A program made the position numbers and the translations under genes. The notes below the pieces were generated by a model, which was not told the DNA's origin, did not search any database, and was given only the letters and a program-made list of their open reading frames with translations. A stretch of DNA of 64,000 nucleotides from Algoriphagus boritolerans DSM 17298 = JCM 18970. GTDB lineage: Bacteria > Bacteroidota > Bacteroidia > Cytophagales > Cyclobacteriaceae. Positions within the stretch are counted from its first letter, which is position 1, and each line of letters starts with the position of its first letter. Where the stretch lies: NCBI RefSeq assembly GCF_900108085.1, contig NZ_FNVR01000003.1, positions 124,001 through 188,000 of the forward strand. The letters are read 5' to 3'. Of this stretch, positions 45,822 through 54,047 are shown in pieces.

Positions 45822-46790
45822 TTATTTCACAAATGCTCTCCAATAGGCTTCAGCCTCCTCGGCCGTCAAATCACCATCAAAAACAATCAGGCGATATTTT
45901 AAGCTGTAGCGCTCATTAGGTTGAATCTCCCAAGATTCATGGCGGATCGGGCAAAATTCGATAAACACATTTCCCTCGCCCTTATACTGTCCGATCGGCC
46001 AAACCCGCAAAGGTTCAGGATGGGACTTATTGGTGTTGTGGCTGAGAAACAAAATCCCGCTTTGGCCTGAGACATCTGCTGTTTTCCCTTTGACGATAAT
46101 CCACTTGGCATTGGAGCCATCGGCATCCTTTCGATCTTTGCCCTCCGAAGTCAAAATACTGCTGTTGGCATCTCCCCAAAGCTCGGTGGCGCGGAAACCA
46201 ATACCACCTCCATAGCGGTAATCATCCAAAAGAATCCCCCCGGGAATTTTTGTGAAAATCGTCGTGGTGTAGTCCACCATATAGCGCCCTTTGTCGGCTG
46301 GTTTTACTTTGATCCGCAGATCTTCTTCAATGGCCAGTCGCTCACTTTCAGGCGCTTTGAGATCCAGGTGATTTTGTCGGACAGTCAGCTCTGCAGCTCC
46401 TCCGGCTACCTTTTTGGATAGCACTTTTGCAAAATCGACCCGTCCTTTTCCATCTCCCAAATTCCAAAAATCCACCTCTCTCCCACTGATCGTGGCACGT
46501 GTCCAGGGACCCCAGATTCCATAGTGATGGTAGTGATCCGGAGGCTGGATTCTGCTTAATACCTGGCCACTCGGTGAGGTAATGGGATGGATGAAGCCTG
46601 ATTTTTTGAAATCCTGCTTTACTCCCTCAGGCACATCAGCTGTGGCGGTTTGGTAAGTCAAAACGCGCTGATTGTCAATCAGGAAATCTATTCCTTTGGG
46701 AGTCTCCTTCAACTCCACTTTTTGCGAAAACGATGCCGTAGAAAAAAGGGAAAATATGAAAGACAGCAGGAATAATCTTTTGAAACACAT
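45822..46790 (-). CDS. Exported DUF6807 (PmoA-type) protein
   Basis: Protein of 322 aa with a signal peptide (about 1-22, ending SFSQ). It is of the DUF6807/PmoA type, with the characteristic HPITSPSGQVLSRIQPPDHYHHYGIWGPW (His-rich) segment and DDYRYGGGIGFRATELWGD. Its function is not established; it is regularly found beside Gfo/Idh/MocA and ThuA genes in sugar-degradation clusters. The start is 83 bp from the divergent ThuA gene, with an 11-bp inverted repeat in that gap. Confidence 0.85.
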   Translation of the reverse strand: MCFKRLFLLSFIFSLFSTASFSQKVELKETPKGIDFLIDNQRVLTYQTATADVPEGVKQDFKKSGFIHPITSPSGQVLSRIQPPDHYHHYGIWGPWTRATISGREVDFWNLGDGKGRVDFAKVLSKKVAGGAAELTVRQNHLDLKAPESERLAIEEDLRIKVKPADKGRYMVDYTTTIFTKIPGGILLDDYRYGGGIGFRATELWGDANSSILTSEGKDRKDADGSNAKWIIVKGKTADVSGQSGILFLSHNTNKSHPEPLRVWPIGQYKGEGNVFIEFCPIRHESWEIQPNERYSLKYRLIVFDGDLTAEEAEAYWRAFVK

Positions 46791-46799
46791 AGAAAATTC

Positions 46800-46872
46800 A
46801 GGTTATTGGGACTTTAGATTTCAAGTTATTAAAATCTCCAATAAAGCATCAACTTACTGAACCCAATAACCT
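46800..46872. promoter_or_regulatory. Inverted-repeat operator candidate between divergent genes
   Basis: AGGTTATTGGG (46800-46810) and its exact reverse complement CCCAATAACCT (46862-46872) flank the promoter gap between DUF6807 and ThuA. A second, weaker pair lies inside: AAGTTATT (46823-46830) and CCAATAAAG (46838-46846). The right half ends immediately before the ThuA ATG. Binding by a regulator controlling both directions is the simplest reading; a hairpin in the ThuA leader is the alternative. Confidence 0.55.
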
Positions 46873-47793
46873 ATGAAGCGGATTATTTTCTACGCAATCG
46901 TTTCCATCTTTTCCCTGCATTTAGCTTGTGCCCAAAGTCTCCCCGAAGTCACCCTAGACCAAGCTTGGAAGGATAAAATTCGAGCTTTGGCTCCTGAAAA
47001 AGCCACTTTCCCAGCTAAAAAGAAAAAGGTGTTGGTATTCTCACTACACACAGGATTTGATCATTGGGTGAGACCGCATACCGAGGAAATGGTCAAAATT
47101 CTTGGAGAAAAAAGCGGAGTATTTTCCGTGACCGGCAGCAAAGATATTGCAATGATGGAATTGAAAAACCTGCAGAAATTCGATGTGCTGGTCTTGAACA
47201 ATACCAATTCCAAACCAGACCATCGTAATCTCTTTTGGGACAAACTTAAAGAATCGGGAACTGATTCTGCTTTAGTCATGCAACAGGCTTTGGCATTGGA
47301 GGCCAACTTGAGAAAATTTGTAGAAAACGGAGGTGGATTATTCGTCCTTCATGGAGCCAATACGATGCTGAACAATTCCTGGGAATTCAGCCGGCTCATT
47401 GGGGGGAGTTTTGACTACCACCCCAAACAACAAGCCATTCAAGTAAGGTTGGAAGATCCAAAACATCCACTGGTTCAGGCTTTTCCGGCAGAGGGTTTTA
47501 ATCATGTGGATGAGCCCTATTTCTACAAAAATGCCTACGCCGAACGAGACTTCAAGCCTTTACTCTACTTCAATAATGCGGAGATCGAAGGCCAGCGCAA
47601 AGGTCAGGAACTCACAGAAGGCAAAACGTATGTTGCCTGGATCCGGACAGAAGGGAAAGGAAAAGTGATGTACATCTCTCCTTCGCACAATGCCCAAAGC
47701 TTCGAAAATCCGGATTTGCTACAATTCTACCTCGATGGAATGCAGTATGTGGCCGGTGATGTGGAGTGTGACGAAACGCCAATCAAGAAATAA
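46873..47793 (+). CDS. Exported ThuA-domain protein
   Basis: Protein of 306 aa with a signal peptide (about 1-20, ending ACAQ). The ThuA domain is a class I glutamine-amidotransferase-like fold: VLVFSLHTGFDHWVRPHTEEM, VLVLNNTNSKPDHRNLFWD, VENGGGLFVLHGANTMLNN and GKGKVMYISPSHNAQS. ThuA proteins take part in metabolism of disaccharides and, more recently, of 3-keto sugars. It is divergent from the DUF6807/Gfo-Idh-MocA genes and presumably coregulated with them. Confidence 0.9.
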   Translation: MKRIIFYAIVSIFSLHLACAQSLPEVTLDQAWKDKIRALAPEKATFPAKKKKVLVFSLHTGFDHWVRPHTEEMVKILGEKSGVFSVTGSKDIAMMELKNLQKFDVLVLNNTNSKPDHRNLFWDKLKESGTDSALVMQQALALEANLRKFVENGGGLFVLHGANTMLNNSWEFSRLIGGSFDYHPKQQAIQVRLEDPKHPLVQAFPAEGFNHVDEPYFYKNAYAERDFKPLLYFNNAEIEGQRKGQELTEGKTYVAWIRTEGKGKVMYISPSHNAQSFENPDLLQFYLDGMQYVAGDVECDETPIKK

Positions 47794-48027
47794 TTAAACT
47801 ACCTAAAACTTTAACCACGGAGAACACGGAAGTAAAATGAGAGGGCACAAAGGATTTGATTTATCCTAACTCAAAGCATTTAGAACTTTATTAATTCAAA
47901 AAAAAAGCAGAAGCTTAAAACAAGCTCTTGCTTTTTTTGCATCTGTGCCCATCTGAGTCATCCAGGAGCTCGAATTTAAAAGAACTTAGTGCCTTTGGGG
48001 CTTTGTGGCAAAAAGAGGTCATAAAAA
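47794..48027. other. Gap with terminator and decayed repeat
   Basis: The 234-bp gap contains TTTAACCACGGAGAACACGGAAG (47811-47833) just after the ThuA stop and CTTTGGGGCTTTGTGGCAAAA (about 47993-48013) near the other end, which resemble the two ends of a widespread decayed intergenic repeat. Between them lies a terminator. Confidence 0.45.
47898..47940 (+). terminator. Rho-independent terminator candidate
   Basis: AAAAAAAAGCA, an imperfect AGAAGCTT ... AAGCTCTT inner stem, then TTGCTTTTTTT. It lies about 100 bp past the ThuA stop. The stem is imperfect but the T run is long, on both strands. Confidence 0.55.
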
Positions 48028-48423
48028 TCAACAAGGGGCTTCACTCCAAAAGGTTGCGACTTTTGTAGGGACAGGGTAAGGTGCATATAGCCATTGACAG
48101 ATTCTAGCAAAGTTTTTTTCATCCTCATTAGTATCAAAATCTCTTATTCTTACAAATCCAATTCTTGATTCTGGTATTGAAACTAAAGTGAAAATTCGAA
48201 TCACATTTAAATATGAATTCCCGTCGTAATAGGTAATGGTTTCACCAAGTACATTAGAATTTTTGACGGAAACTAGCAATCCACCCCCACATCTATCAGG
48301 TCCGATCACCTCAATCTCATAACAATCAATAGGTTCCATATCAGACTGGCATCCAGACAGGAAAATACATGCGGTGGCAATGGCAAAAAGTAATGGTTTT
48401 AGGATAAGATTTGTACAAATCAT
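48028..48423 (-). CDS. Small lipoprotein of unknown function
   Basis: Protein of 131 aa with a lipoprotein signal (lipobox LSGC, Cys25). The mature part has several cysteines (DCYEIEVIGPDRCGGGL, ICQWLYAP and the C-terminal EAPC), which could form disulfides. No family recognised. No gene is adjacent on the same strand, so it is probably monocistronic. Confidence 0.65.
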   Translation of the reverse strand: MICTNLILKPLLFAIATACIFLSGCQSDMEPIDCYEIEVIGPDRCGGGLLVSVKNSNVLGETITYYDGNSYLNVIRIFTLVSIPESRIGFVRIRDFDTNEDEKNFARICQWLYAPYPVPTKVATFWSEAPC

Positions 48424-48894
48424 ACTTTAAAAACGAAAATCTGTTGTGGTTCGCTACTTGTCTCAAGGTGATTTTATAAATTTTCACTTCGCGCTTTCGG
48501 TGGTTCAAAACACGGATCGTGCCTTCAGCATTCGAGACAAAACATATTCATGAATCCCGGCGTTTCATATCGGCCTATTACGGGCCATGCCTTTGGCATT
48601 TACTTGATTCCACTTGAAAAGCTTCAGCTTTTCCTCTCCGTGGCCTTGAAAAAGGCAATAAGCCTACTAGGTTAAAAGTCCATTATAGGACTGATCCCTC
48701 AACCCCCTTTTCTCAGTGGCCTCTGTGGTAAAATTCCTTTACGCTCCTTCGCGTACTTTGTGGCAAAAACAAAAAGCTTTAGCTTTTTCCCTCTGTGAAC
48801 TTGAAAAAGAACAAATTGAGCCCACTAGTTTAAAAGTCCTAAACAAGGTCTGATCTCTAAACTCTATTTTCTCCGTGCCCTCCTTGGTTAAAAA
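48424..48894. other. 471-bp gap, tandem decayed repeats
   Basis: No gene is seen. The left part (48424-48616) has no clear feature. The right part holds two tandem copies of a decayed repeat (48617-48737 and 48772-48896), described separately. Confidence 0.6.
48617..48737. repeat. Decayed intergenic repeat, unit 1
   Basis: Starts AAAAGCTTCAGCTTTTCCTC, contains CTCCGTGGCCTTGAAAAAGG and GGTTAAAAGTCC, and ends CTCAGTGGCCTCTGTGGTAAAA. It aligns over its full length with unit 2. Confidence 0.65.
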
Positions 48895-48896
48895 TC
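48772..48896. repeat. Decayed intergenic repeat, unit 2
   Basis: Starts AAAAGCTTTAGCTTTTTCCC, contains CTCTGTGAACTTGAAAAAGA and GTTTAAAAGTCC, and ends CTCCGTGCCCTCCTTGGTTAAA. It reaches the stop codon of the downstream FAD enzyme gene. Confidence 0.65.
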
Positions 48897-50142
48897 AATG
48901 CGTCGGCATATAGCTATGAACCACAGCCTCGGCAGCCGTTCTTCCTGATGTCATTGCTGCATTGATCGAGCCATTGAGCAAGTAATCCCCCGCTAAGTAA
49001 ACATGATCGGTGATCTTGCACTCCGTCATCGGAATGCTGTATTTCAGATCGTCCAGGTTTGGCAAGGCATACGTGATGTGATAGGCTTTCACAAACTTAA
49101 AATACTCTGCTTTGATCCCGGATATCCCTTCCAATTCCAGCTGAACTGCCTTAACCAATTCCTTTTCATTCAAATCAGAATACAATACAGATACCGAAAG
49201 TAAGGCCCTCCCATTATTCGAATATGCCTTTGACACATCATCCATAAAGACAATGTTGTTTACCAGGTGATCCCCGGGAATCAATCCGATCATCGGCCTG
49301 GCGAGAAATGATTTTTGGGTCGAAAAATACAAGTTGATCACTTGGTGGGCGGGTGCAAACTGACCTTGGAGTTGCTTCATCACCTTATCCGGTTGAACTG
49401 CAATCACAATCCGGTCAGCTGCCAAGGTTTCCCCATTTTTCAATTGAATGGTTTTTCCCTCCACTTTTTCGACTGGGGAATTAAAGTAAATCTGGGTTTT
49501 ACTCAGTTGGCACCGAATCATTTCAGGAATTTCTATCATTCCCTTTTCGGGCACGGCAGCCTTGCCCAATGAAAACATCTTAAACACGAATTCAAACATT
49601 CGGGAAGATGTATTCAGGTGATTTTCCAGAAAAATTCCTCGAAAGAATGGTTTGAAGAAATTAGCAATAATCTGATCGGAGAATCCATATTCCTTCAAAT
49701 ACTGATGCGTGGGAATGGAAGGTCCACTGAAAATCGCCTCATTGGATTTCTTTTTCAGCTCTTGGGTCAGGGTAAACATTTTCACTTTGTCAATAAAAGT
49801 CCCCACTTTGGAAAATGCCATTCCGACGATTTTGAGCGGATTCCGCATCGGATCAGTGATGATGTAGGAATCTTTACCATCAAATATCACTGCCCCCGGA
49901 TCAAACGTCTTGAGCTTTAATGCTTGAAAGTCCAAGTATTTTTTTGCCTCAGGATAAGCCGTATTTAGTACCTGGAATCCATGGTCCAATAGAAATCCGT
50001 CTACCTCATCGGTCTTCATTCGGCCCCCAATCCCATCGGTTGATTCAAGAATAATGGGAAAAAATCCAGCCTTTTCCAATTCCAAAGCAGCGATCAAACC
50101 CGACAAACCTGCCCCAACGATGTATATTTTTTCTTCTTCCAT
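48895..50142 (-). CDS. FAD-dependent amine-oxidase/desaturase-like oxidoreductase
   Basis: Protein of 415 aa. The N-terminal FAD motif is IYIVGAGLSGLIAALELEKAG (GxGxxG, 10-15) followed by the GG-doublet-type GIGGRMKTDEVDGFLLDHGF. The C-terminus keeps the flavin-binding end VYLAGDYLLNGSINAAMTSGRTAAEAV. It resembles protoporphyrinogen-oxidase or phytoene-desaturase relatives of the amine-oxidase superfamily. It has no signal peptide. Substrate unknown. Confidence 0.87.
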   Translation of the reverse strand: MEEEKIYIVGAGLSGLIAALELEKAGFFPIILESTDGIGGRMKTDEVDGFLLDHGFQVLNTAYPEAKKYLDFQALKLKTFDPGAVIFDGKDSYIITDPMRNPLKIVGMAFSKVGTFIDKVKMFTLTQELKKKSNEAIFSGPSIPTHQYLKEYGFSDQIIANFFKPFFRGIFLENHLNTSSRMFEFVFKMFSLGKAAVPEKGMIEIPEMIRCQLSKTQIYFNSPVEKVEGKTIQLKNGETLAADRIVIAVQPDKVMKQLQGQFAPAHQVINLYFSTQKSFLARPMIGLIPGDHLVNNIVFMDDVSKAYSNNGRALLSVSVLYSDLNEKELVKAVQLELEGISGIKAEYFKFVKAYHITYALPNLDDLKYSIPMTECKITDHVYLAGDYLLNGSINAAMTSGRTAAEAVVHSYMPTH

Positions 50143-50331
50143 GGATAGACGTTTTAATAAAATTTGGATACCGATGAAAATTTAGGTTTTTCAAAGGCAA
50201 ATTGAAAAGTATACTTAATCAACAGACGAATTACAATAAGTGTTTAGCTGTTGATTCTTTGAAATAAAGTTTTACAAATGGTTTAGCCGAAGGTCAGGAA
50301 TTACTTAAAATCGTATTATAATCTCCCTATC

Positions 50332-51546
50332 ATGAAAAAGTCACTGCTTCTGACAGTATTTTATTTCACCATACTTGGTCTTTCGTCCCAGACATATTTT
50401 CCTGAGAAAAATAACTGGCTGACAAAAACTCCATCTGAACTCGGTCTTAATGAAACTCTCCTCAGTCAGGCTATTGAGTTTGCCAAGACGCATGAAAGCA
50501 ATCAAAATCCGAATTTAAAAATTGCTCATTATGAAAGTGCCTTTGGACGGGAGCCTTTCGGGTATCCGGTTGGTCCAATGAAATTGAGAGGTCCGGCGAC
50601 CGGTTTGATCATTTACAAAGGCTACGTAGTGGGACAATGGGGCGAACCGGAGCGCGTTGACTTGACCTTTAGTGTGGCAAAAAGTTTTCTGTCTACTACG
50701 GCGGGCTTGGCGGTAGCCGAGGGATTAATCAAGGATGAAAAAGACCTGGTTTATCCTTACATGGCACCAATCTATCCCTATGACCCGGTGCACTCGATGA
50801 TGAACAAAGCGGATCATCTGTACGAAGAGGATGTCTTTGATTTGTTTGGTACCGAACACAACCGCAAAATCCGATGGGATGACCTGCTTCGACAGACTTC
50901 AGATTGGGAAGGAAGTCTTTGGGGAAAACCTGATTGGGCAGACCGGCCAACCGGGGAAGCCAACCAATGGAGAACACGCCCTCGAAATGCCCCGGGATCA
51001 GTGTACGAATACAACGATACGCGAGTCAATGTCCTGGCTTTGGCATTGCTCAATGTATGGAGAAAGCCACTCCCGGTGATTATCAAGGAAAAGATCATGG
51101 ATCCCATCGGTGCCTCTGACACCTGGAGATGGACAGGCTATGAAAACTCCTTCGTCATCCTGGATGGACAAATCATGCAATCCATCAGTGGGGGTTCACA
51201 TTGGGGTGGTGGAATGATGCTTTCGGCTTGGGATCAGGCACGATTTGGCTACCTAACATTACGAAATGGAAATTGGGACGGTACACAATTGATTCCCGAA
51301 TCCTGGATCGAAAAGTCCCGAACTCCAACTCCAGCCCAACCGGATTATGGATTGATGAATTATTTCTTAAACGAAGATCAAAAATTGGCACCGGCAGCTC
51401 CCAAGTCTGCTTTCATGCATATCGGTGCAGGCACCAACATGATTTATGTAGATCAAGAAAATGACTTGGTGATCGTAGCCCGCTGGATTCCCAATGGAGA
51501 CAAAGCTGAACTGGTACGATTGGTCTTGGAAAGTCTGAAAAAATAA
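50332..51546 (+). CDS. Exported beta-lactamase-fold serine hydrolase
   Basis: Protein of 404 aa with a signal peptide (about 1-20). The class C beta-lactamase/PBP-like fold has the nucleophile motif Ser114-Val-Ala-Lys117 (TFSVAKSFL) and a Tyr-Asn motif in VYEYNDTRVNVLAL. The third motif is near the C-terminus (AFMHIGAGTNMIYV) with HIGAG instead of the Lys-Thr-Gly form. It is probably an esterase or peptidase and not a resistance enzyme. It is followed by a strong hairpin terminator. Confidence 0.88.
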   Translation: MKKSLLLTVFYFTILGLSSQTYFPEKNNWLTKTPSELGLNETLLSQAIEFAKTHESNQNPNLKIAHYESAFGREPFGYPVGPMKLRGPATGLIIYKGYVVGQWGEPERVDLTFSVAKSFLSTTAGLAVAEGLIKDEKDLVYPYMAPIYPYDPVHSMMNKADHLYEEDVFDLFGTEHNRKIRWDDLLRQTSDWEGSLWGKPDWADRPTGEANQWRTRPRNAPGSVYEYNDTRVNVLALALLNVWRKPLPVIIKEKIMDPIGASDTWRWTGYENSFVILDGQIMQSISGGSHWGGGMMLSAWDQARFGYLTLRNGNWDGTQLIPESWIEKSRTPTPAQPDYGLMNYFLNEDQKLAPAAPKSAFMHIGAGTNMIYVDQENDLVIVARWIPNGDKAELVRLVLESLKK

Positions 51547-51552
51547 GGAATG

Positions 51553-51586
51553 AAGCAGGTCCAAGATCGACATCTTGGACCTGCTT
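51553..51586. terminator. Bidirectional rho-independent terminator
   Basis: Perfect 15-bp stem, AAGCAGGTCCAAGAT paired with ATCTTGGACCTGCTT, around the 4-nt loop CGAC, followed by a T run. It ends the serine hydrolase gene and overlaps the stop codon of the convergent GNAT gene. Confidence 0.92.
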
Positions 51587-52043
51587 AACTTTTTGGAGAT
51601 TTTTTTACCATTTCGATGTGTTCAATCCCGTCTTCGTCATAGGTCTCTCCATCTGGCACAAAACCCAGGGAAGAATAAAAACCTAGTGCATAAGTTTGTG
51701 CGCCGATACGAATATCCCCGGGGCCGAACAGTTCCTGACAATATTGAATGGACAACCCCATCACTTTTCTCCCCATCCCCAACCCTCTCACAGCTCCTGC
51801 AGAAATCACTCTGCCGATTGCCATCTCTTCATACACCAATCCGGGTGGAACAAGTCGACTACAGGCAACCAGCTGATCGTTTCGGTATAACATCACATGA
51901 TAACAAACCTGGTCCTTATCATCCAAATCCAAGTAAACGCAGTTCTGTTCCACCACAAACACCTCTGACCTCAGCTTTAGCAAAGCATATAATTCGTAAA
52001 CTGTGAGATCCTGAAAAGCTTTTACACTATGGGTTACATTCAT
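51585..52043 (-). CDS. GNAT N-acetyltransferase, ElaA family
   Basis: Protein of 152 aa from MNVTHSVKAFQDLTVYELYALLKLRSEVFVVEQNC, the usual ElaA start; an ATG at 52181 would add 46 residues that do not fit the family. Acetyl-CoA-binding motif A is RVISAGAVRGLGMGRKVM (about 95-112), and the active-site region TYALGFYSSLGFVPDGETYDEDGI follows. Substrate unknown. Confidence 0.9.
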   Translation of the reverse strand: MNVTHSVKAFQDLTVYELYALLKLRSEVFVVEQNCVYLDLDDKDQVCYHVMLYRNDQLVACSRLVPPGLVYEEMAIGRVISAGAVRGLGMGRKVMGLSIQYCQELFGPGDIRIGAQTYALGFYSSLGFVPDGETYDEDGIEHIEMVKKSPKS

Positions 52044-52454
52044 GTGTATTTGAATTGAAACTTTGGATGATAATGGGATTTTGAATTCAAATATGACAAC
52101 CAAAATAAGCTTGTGCAAGTGACCTGATACTCCCAGGCGACTTATTTTACCATAAGTGGCCCTCAGGCCTATGCCCCCCATCTGTGAAGCAGGTGATGTA
52201 ATGGAGCCCTGGCTTTCAGCTCCCGGAGCTTGATCCGATCGATGTACATCTGAGTCAATGCCTCAAAAGGATTTTTTTGTATTTGATTAGAGAGGCTAGT
52301 TAAGGAATAGTGAAAAATGCCACTTCCTGTAGGTTCTGAGAAAAGAAAACGTCCTTAGGAAGCAAAAATTCCGGATCATTTGATTTTGGGAAATTGCAAA
52401 CCTGTGGTATGATGTTCAAAAAACCTGCACCTTAATCAGGTGCAGGCAGAAAAT
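52044..52454. other. 411-bp gap with an orphan reading frame
   Basis: No complete gene is seen. On the minus strand an open frame without a start codon runs from a stop near 52354 to a TAG at 52169. It reads PFEALTQMYIDRIKLRELK and ends LLHRWGA, with coding-like composition. It could be the C-terminal remnant of a lost gene; no family is recognised. The SDR terminator also lies here. Confidence 0.35.
52424..52446 (-). terminator. Rho-independent terminator of the SDR gene
   Basis: Perfect 9-bp stem CCTGCACCT / AGGTGCAGG around a 5-nt loop. On the minus strand it is followed by a run of T (GGTTTTTTGAAC), 8 bp after the SDR stop. Confidence 0.9.
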
Positions 52455-53207
52455 CTACTGAGCCAAGTAACCTCCATCCACAGGATAATAAGAACCTGTA
52501 ACAAAGGAAGACTTGGAGGAGCTAAGCCAAAGGATGAGTTCGGCTACTTCTTCGGCTTCACCTAGTCGTCCGATTGGATGAAGTGCCTCCACCATTTTTA
52601 GCATTTCTTGATTAAGGTTAGTAGTAAGAAGTGGGGTCATGATATAGCCGGGTCCAATGGAGTTGACACGGATATTTTTGGGAGCATATTCCAGTGCTGT
52701 TGCCTTGGTTAAGCCTACTACCCCATGTTTTGCGGCTACATAGGCTGGAGAGAAACGTGTGCCCACCATCCCCAGGATCGATGCAATATTGACGATGACT
52801 CCTCCTCCATTCTTCTCCATTGCAGGAAGTTGATAATGCATGCCGTAAAACACCCCGGAAAGATTCACCTCTATGACTTTTTGCCATCCATCGATTGGAT
52901 ATTCTCCCGTCAAACCCATTGGGCCACCTATTCCTGCATTATTGACGGCAATGTCAAGTTTTCCAAAATTATCAATAGCTGCTTTTACCAGCGCCTCATT
53001 GTCGGCAGGCTGAGAAGTATCTGCTCTGAAAAATATCGCATTTCCTCCGTTAGATTTTATTTCTTCGGCAACTGCCCTTCCGTTTTCCTCCTGAATATCC
53101 GATACAATTACAGTTGCCCCTTCTTTTGCAAAGAGTAAGGCGGCAGCTTTTCCGATTCCGGATCCGGATCCTGTAATAATGGCTACTTTTTTATCAAGAG
53201 CTTTCAT
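52455..53207 (-). CDS. SDR family oxidoreductase
   Basis: Classical SDR of 250 aa from the start MKALDKKVAIITGSGSGIG; the upstream in-frame ATG at 53285 is not likely. The cofactor motif is TGSGSGIG (about 12-19), NNAGIGGP follows near 89, the active-site serine is in VNIASILG and the catalytic motif is YVAAKHG. The C-terminus VTGSYYPVDGGYLAQ is standard. Probably NAD(P)H-dependent; the substrate is unknown. A second SDR lies at 1108 but is not a close duplicate. Confidence 0.9.
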   Translation of the reverse strand: MKALDKKVAIITGSGSGIGKAAALLFAKEGATVIVSDIQEENGRAVAEEIKSNGGNAIFFRADTSQPADNEALVKAAIDNFGKLDIAVNNAGIGGPMGLTGEYPIDGWQKVIEVNLSGVFYGMHYQLPAMEKNGGGVIVNIASILGMVGTRFSPAYVAAKHGVVGLTKATALEYAPKNIRVNSIGPGYIMTPLLTTNLNQEMLKMVEALHPIGRLGEAEEVAELILWLSSSKSSFVTGSYYPVDGGYLAQ

Positions 53208-53641
53208 GATTTTTGGTGGGTTTAATAAATAAAACAGATAGAGATCCTTCGAACTCCACTTGGTTATTTTACGCAGAAAAATCAAGAAAAGACTTTATAA
53301 TTCGGGTTATTCCGGAATTCCTGACCAAAGTCATATAACCAAAAAATTTCTTGGTCGATTTAGTTAAAATTTAAAAATCAACTAAAAATTAATCCATAAC
53401 TTTTCTCCAAAAAAATCAATTTTCTTAAGTAAAGATTTAAAAAACAGGAAAGACCAGCGTTTGATTTTAGACTTTTAAACTTTGAAAGGCTGATTTCCAG
53501 GCTAGTAAAACGCCCAAAACCCGGTTTTTAAACTTTTTTATTCAATTTTTAGAAGAAAAATGATTGAAAATCAATTTTTTACTTTTAATCCAGTTAGTTT
53601 TGGATCGGCAATTAGCCATATCAACATATTAAATTTTCCAA
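53208..53641. other. AT-rich gap upstream of the cold-shock gene
   Basis: 434 bp between the divergent SDR and the cold-shock gene, very rich in A and T, with no gene. It should hold both promoters. The last 40 bp give a short leader before the cold-shock ATG. Confidence 0.5.
53595..53602 (+). promoter_or_regulatory. Candidate Bacteroidota -7 element (TAnnTTTG)
   Basis: TAGTTTTG fits the Bacteroidota primary-sigma -7 consensus TAnnTTTG and would place transcription start about 35 nt before the cold-shock ATG. No TTG-type -33 element is seen at the expected spacing. Confidence 0.3.
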
Positions 53642-53833
53642 ATGAATACCGGAACAGTAAAATTCTTCAACGAAACCAAGGGATTTGGCTTCATCGTTGA
53701 CAATGCCTCAGGAGAGGAAATTTTTGTACACGTAAGTGGTCTTGTAGACACCATCCGCGAAGGCGACAAGGTTACCTTTGACACAGAGCGAGGCAAAAAA
53801 GGAATGAATGCAATAAATGTAAAAGTCGCTTAA
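53642..53833 (+). CDS. Cold-shock domain protein, CspA family
   Basis: Single cold-shock domain of 63 aa that binds single-stranded RNA and DNA. RNP1 KGFGFIV is at 13-19 and RNP2 FVHVSGL is at 28-34, with the opening GTVKFFNETKG. The length is near the family norm of 65-70 aa. It acts as an RNA chaperone. The short AT-rich leader and strong terminator suggest a compact abundant message. Confidence 0.94.
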   Translation: MNTGTVKFFNETKGFGFIVDNASGEEIFVHVSGLVDTIREGDKVTFDTERGKKGMNAINVKVA

Positions 53834-53860
53834 GCGATTTAGTTTTTTTGTATCATCACA

Positions 53861-53890
53861 TTCCCGCTCGGATTTAATTCCGAGCGGGAA
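53861..53890 (+). terminator. Rho-independent terminator of the cold-shock gene
   Basis: Perfect 12-bp stem TTCCCGCTCGGA / TCCGAGCGGGAA around a 6-nt loop, followed by TTTTCATTTTT. It lies 27 bp past the stop. Confidence 0.93.
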
Positions 53891-54047
53891 TTTTCATTTT
53901 TAGATAATTTTAGTTTTTCTGAAGACCCCAAGGCCTCTGGGGTTGGTAAAATTTAGGATATCCACCCATTCACGATTTGAATAGAAGATGATTAACTTGG
54001 TGTAAAATTACCCCTCTGGTTTTATCTCAAATCCAATCCTGAAAACT

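Noticed and set aside
47806-48900. CRISPR array
   Set aside because: The repeats are long, few, diverged and lack regular spacers; no cas genes are near.
50332-51546. Calling this a beta-lactamase resistance gene
   Set aside because: The fold motif is present, but the third motif differs (HIGAG) and such exported hydrolases are common esterases or peptidases.
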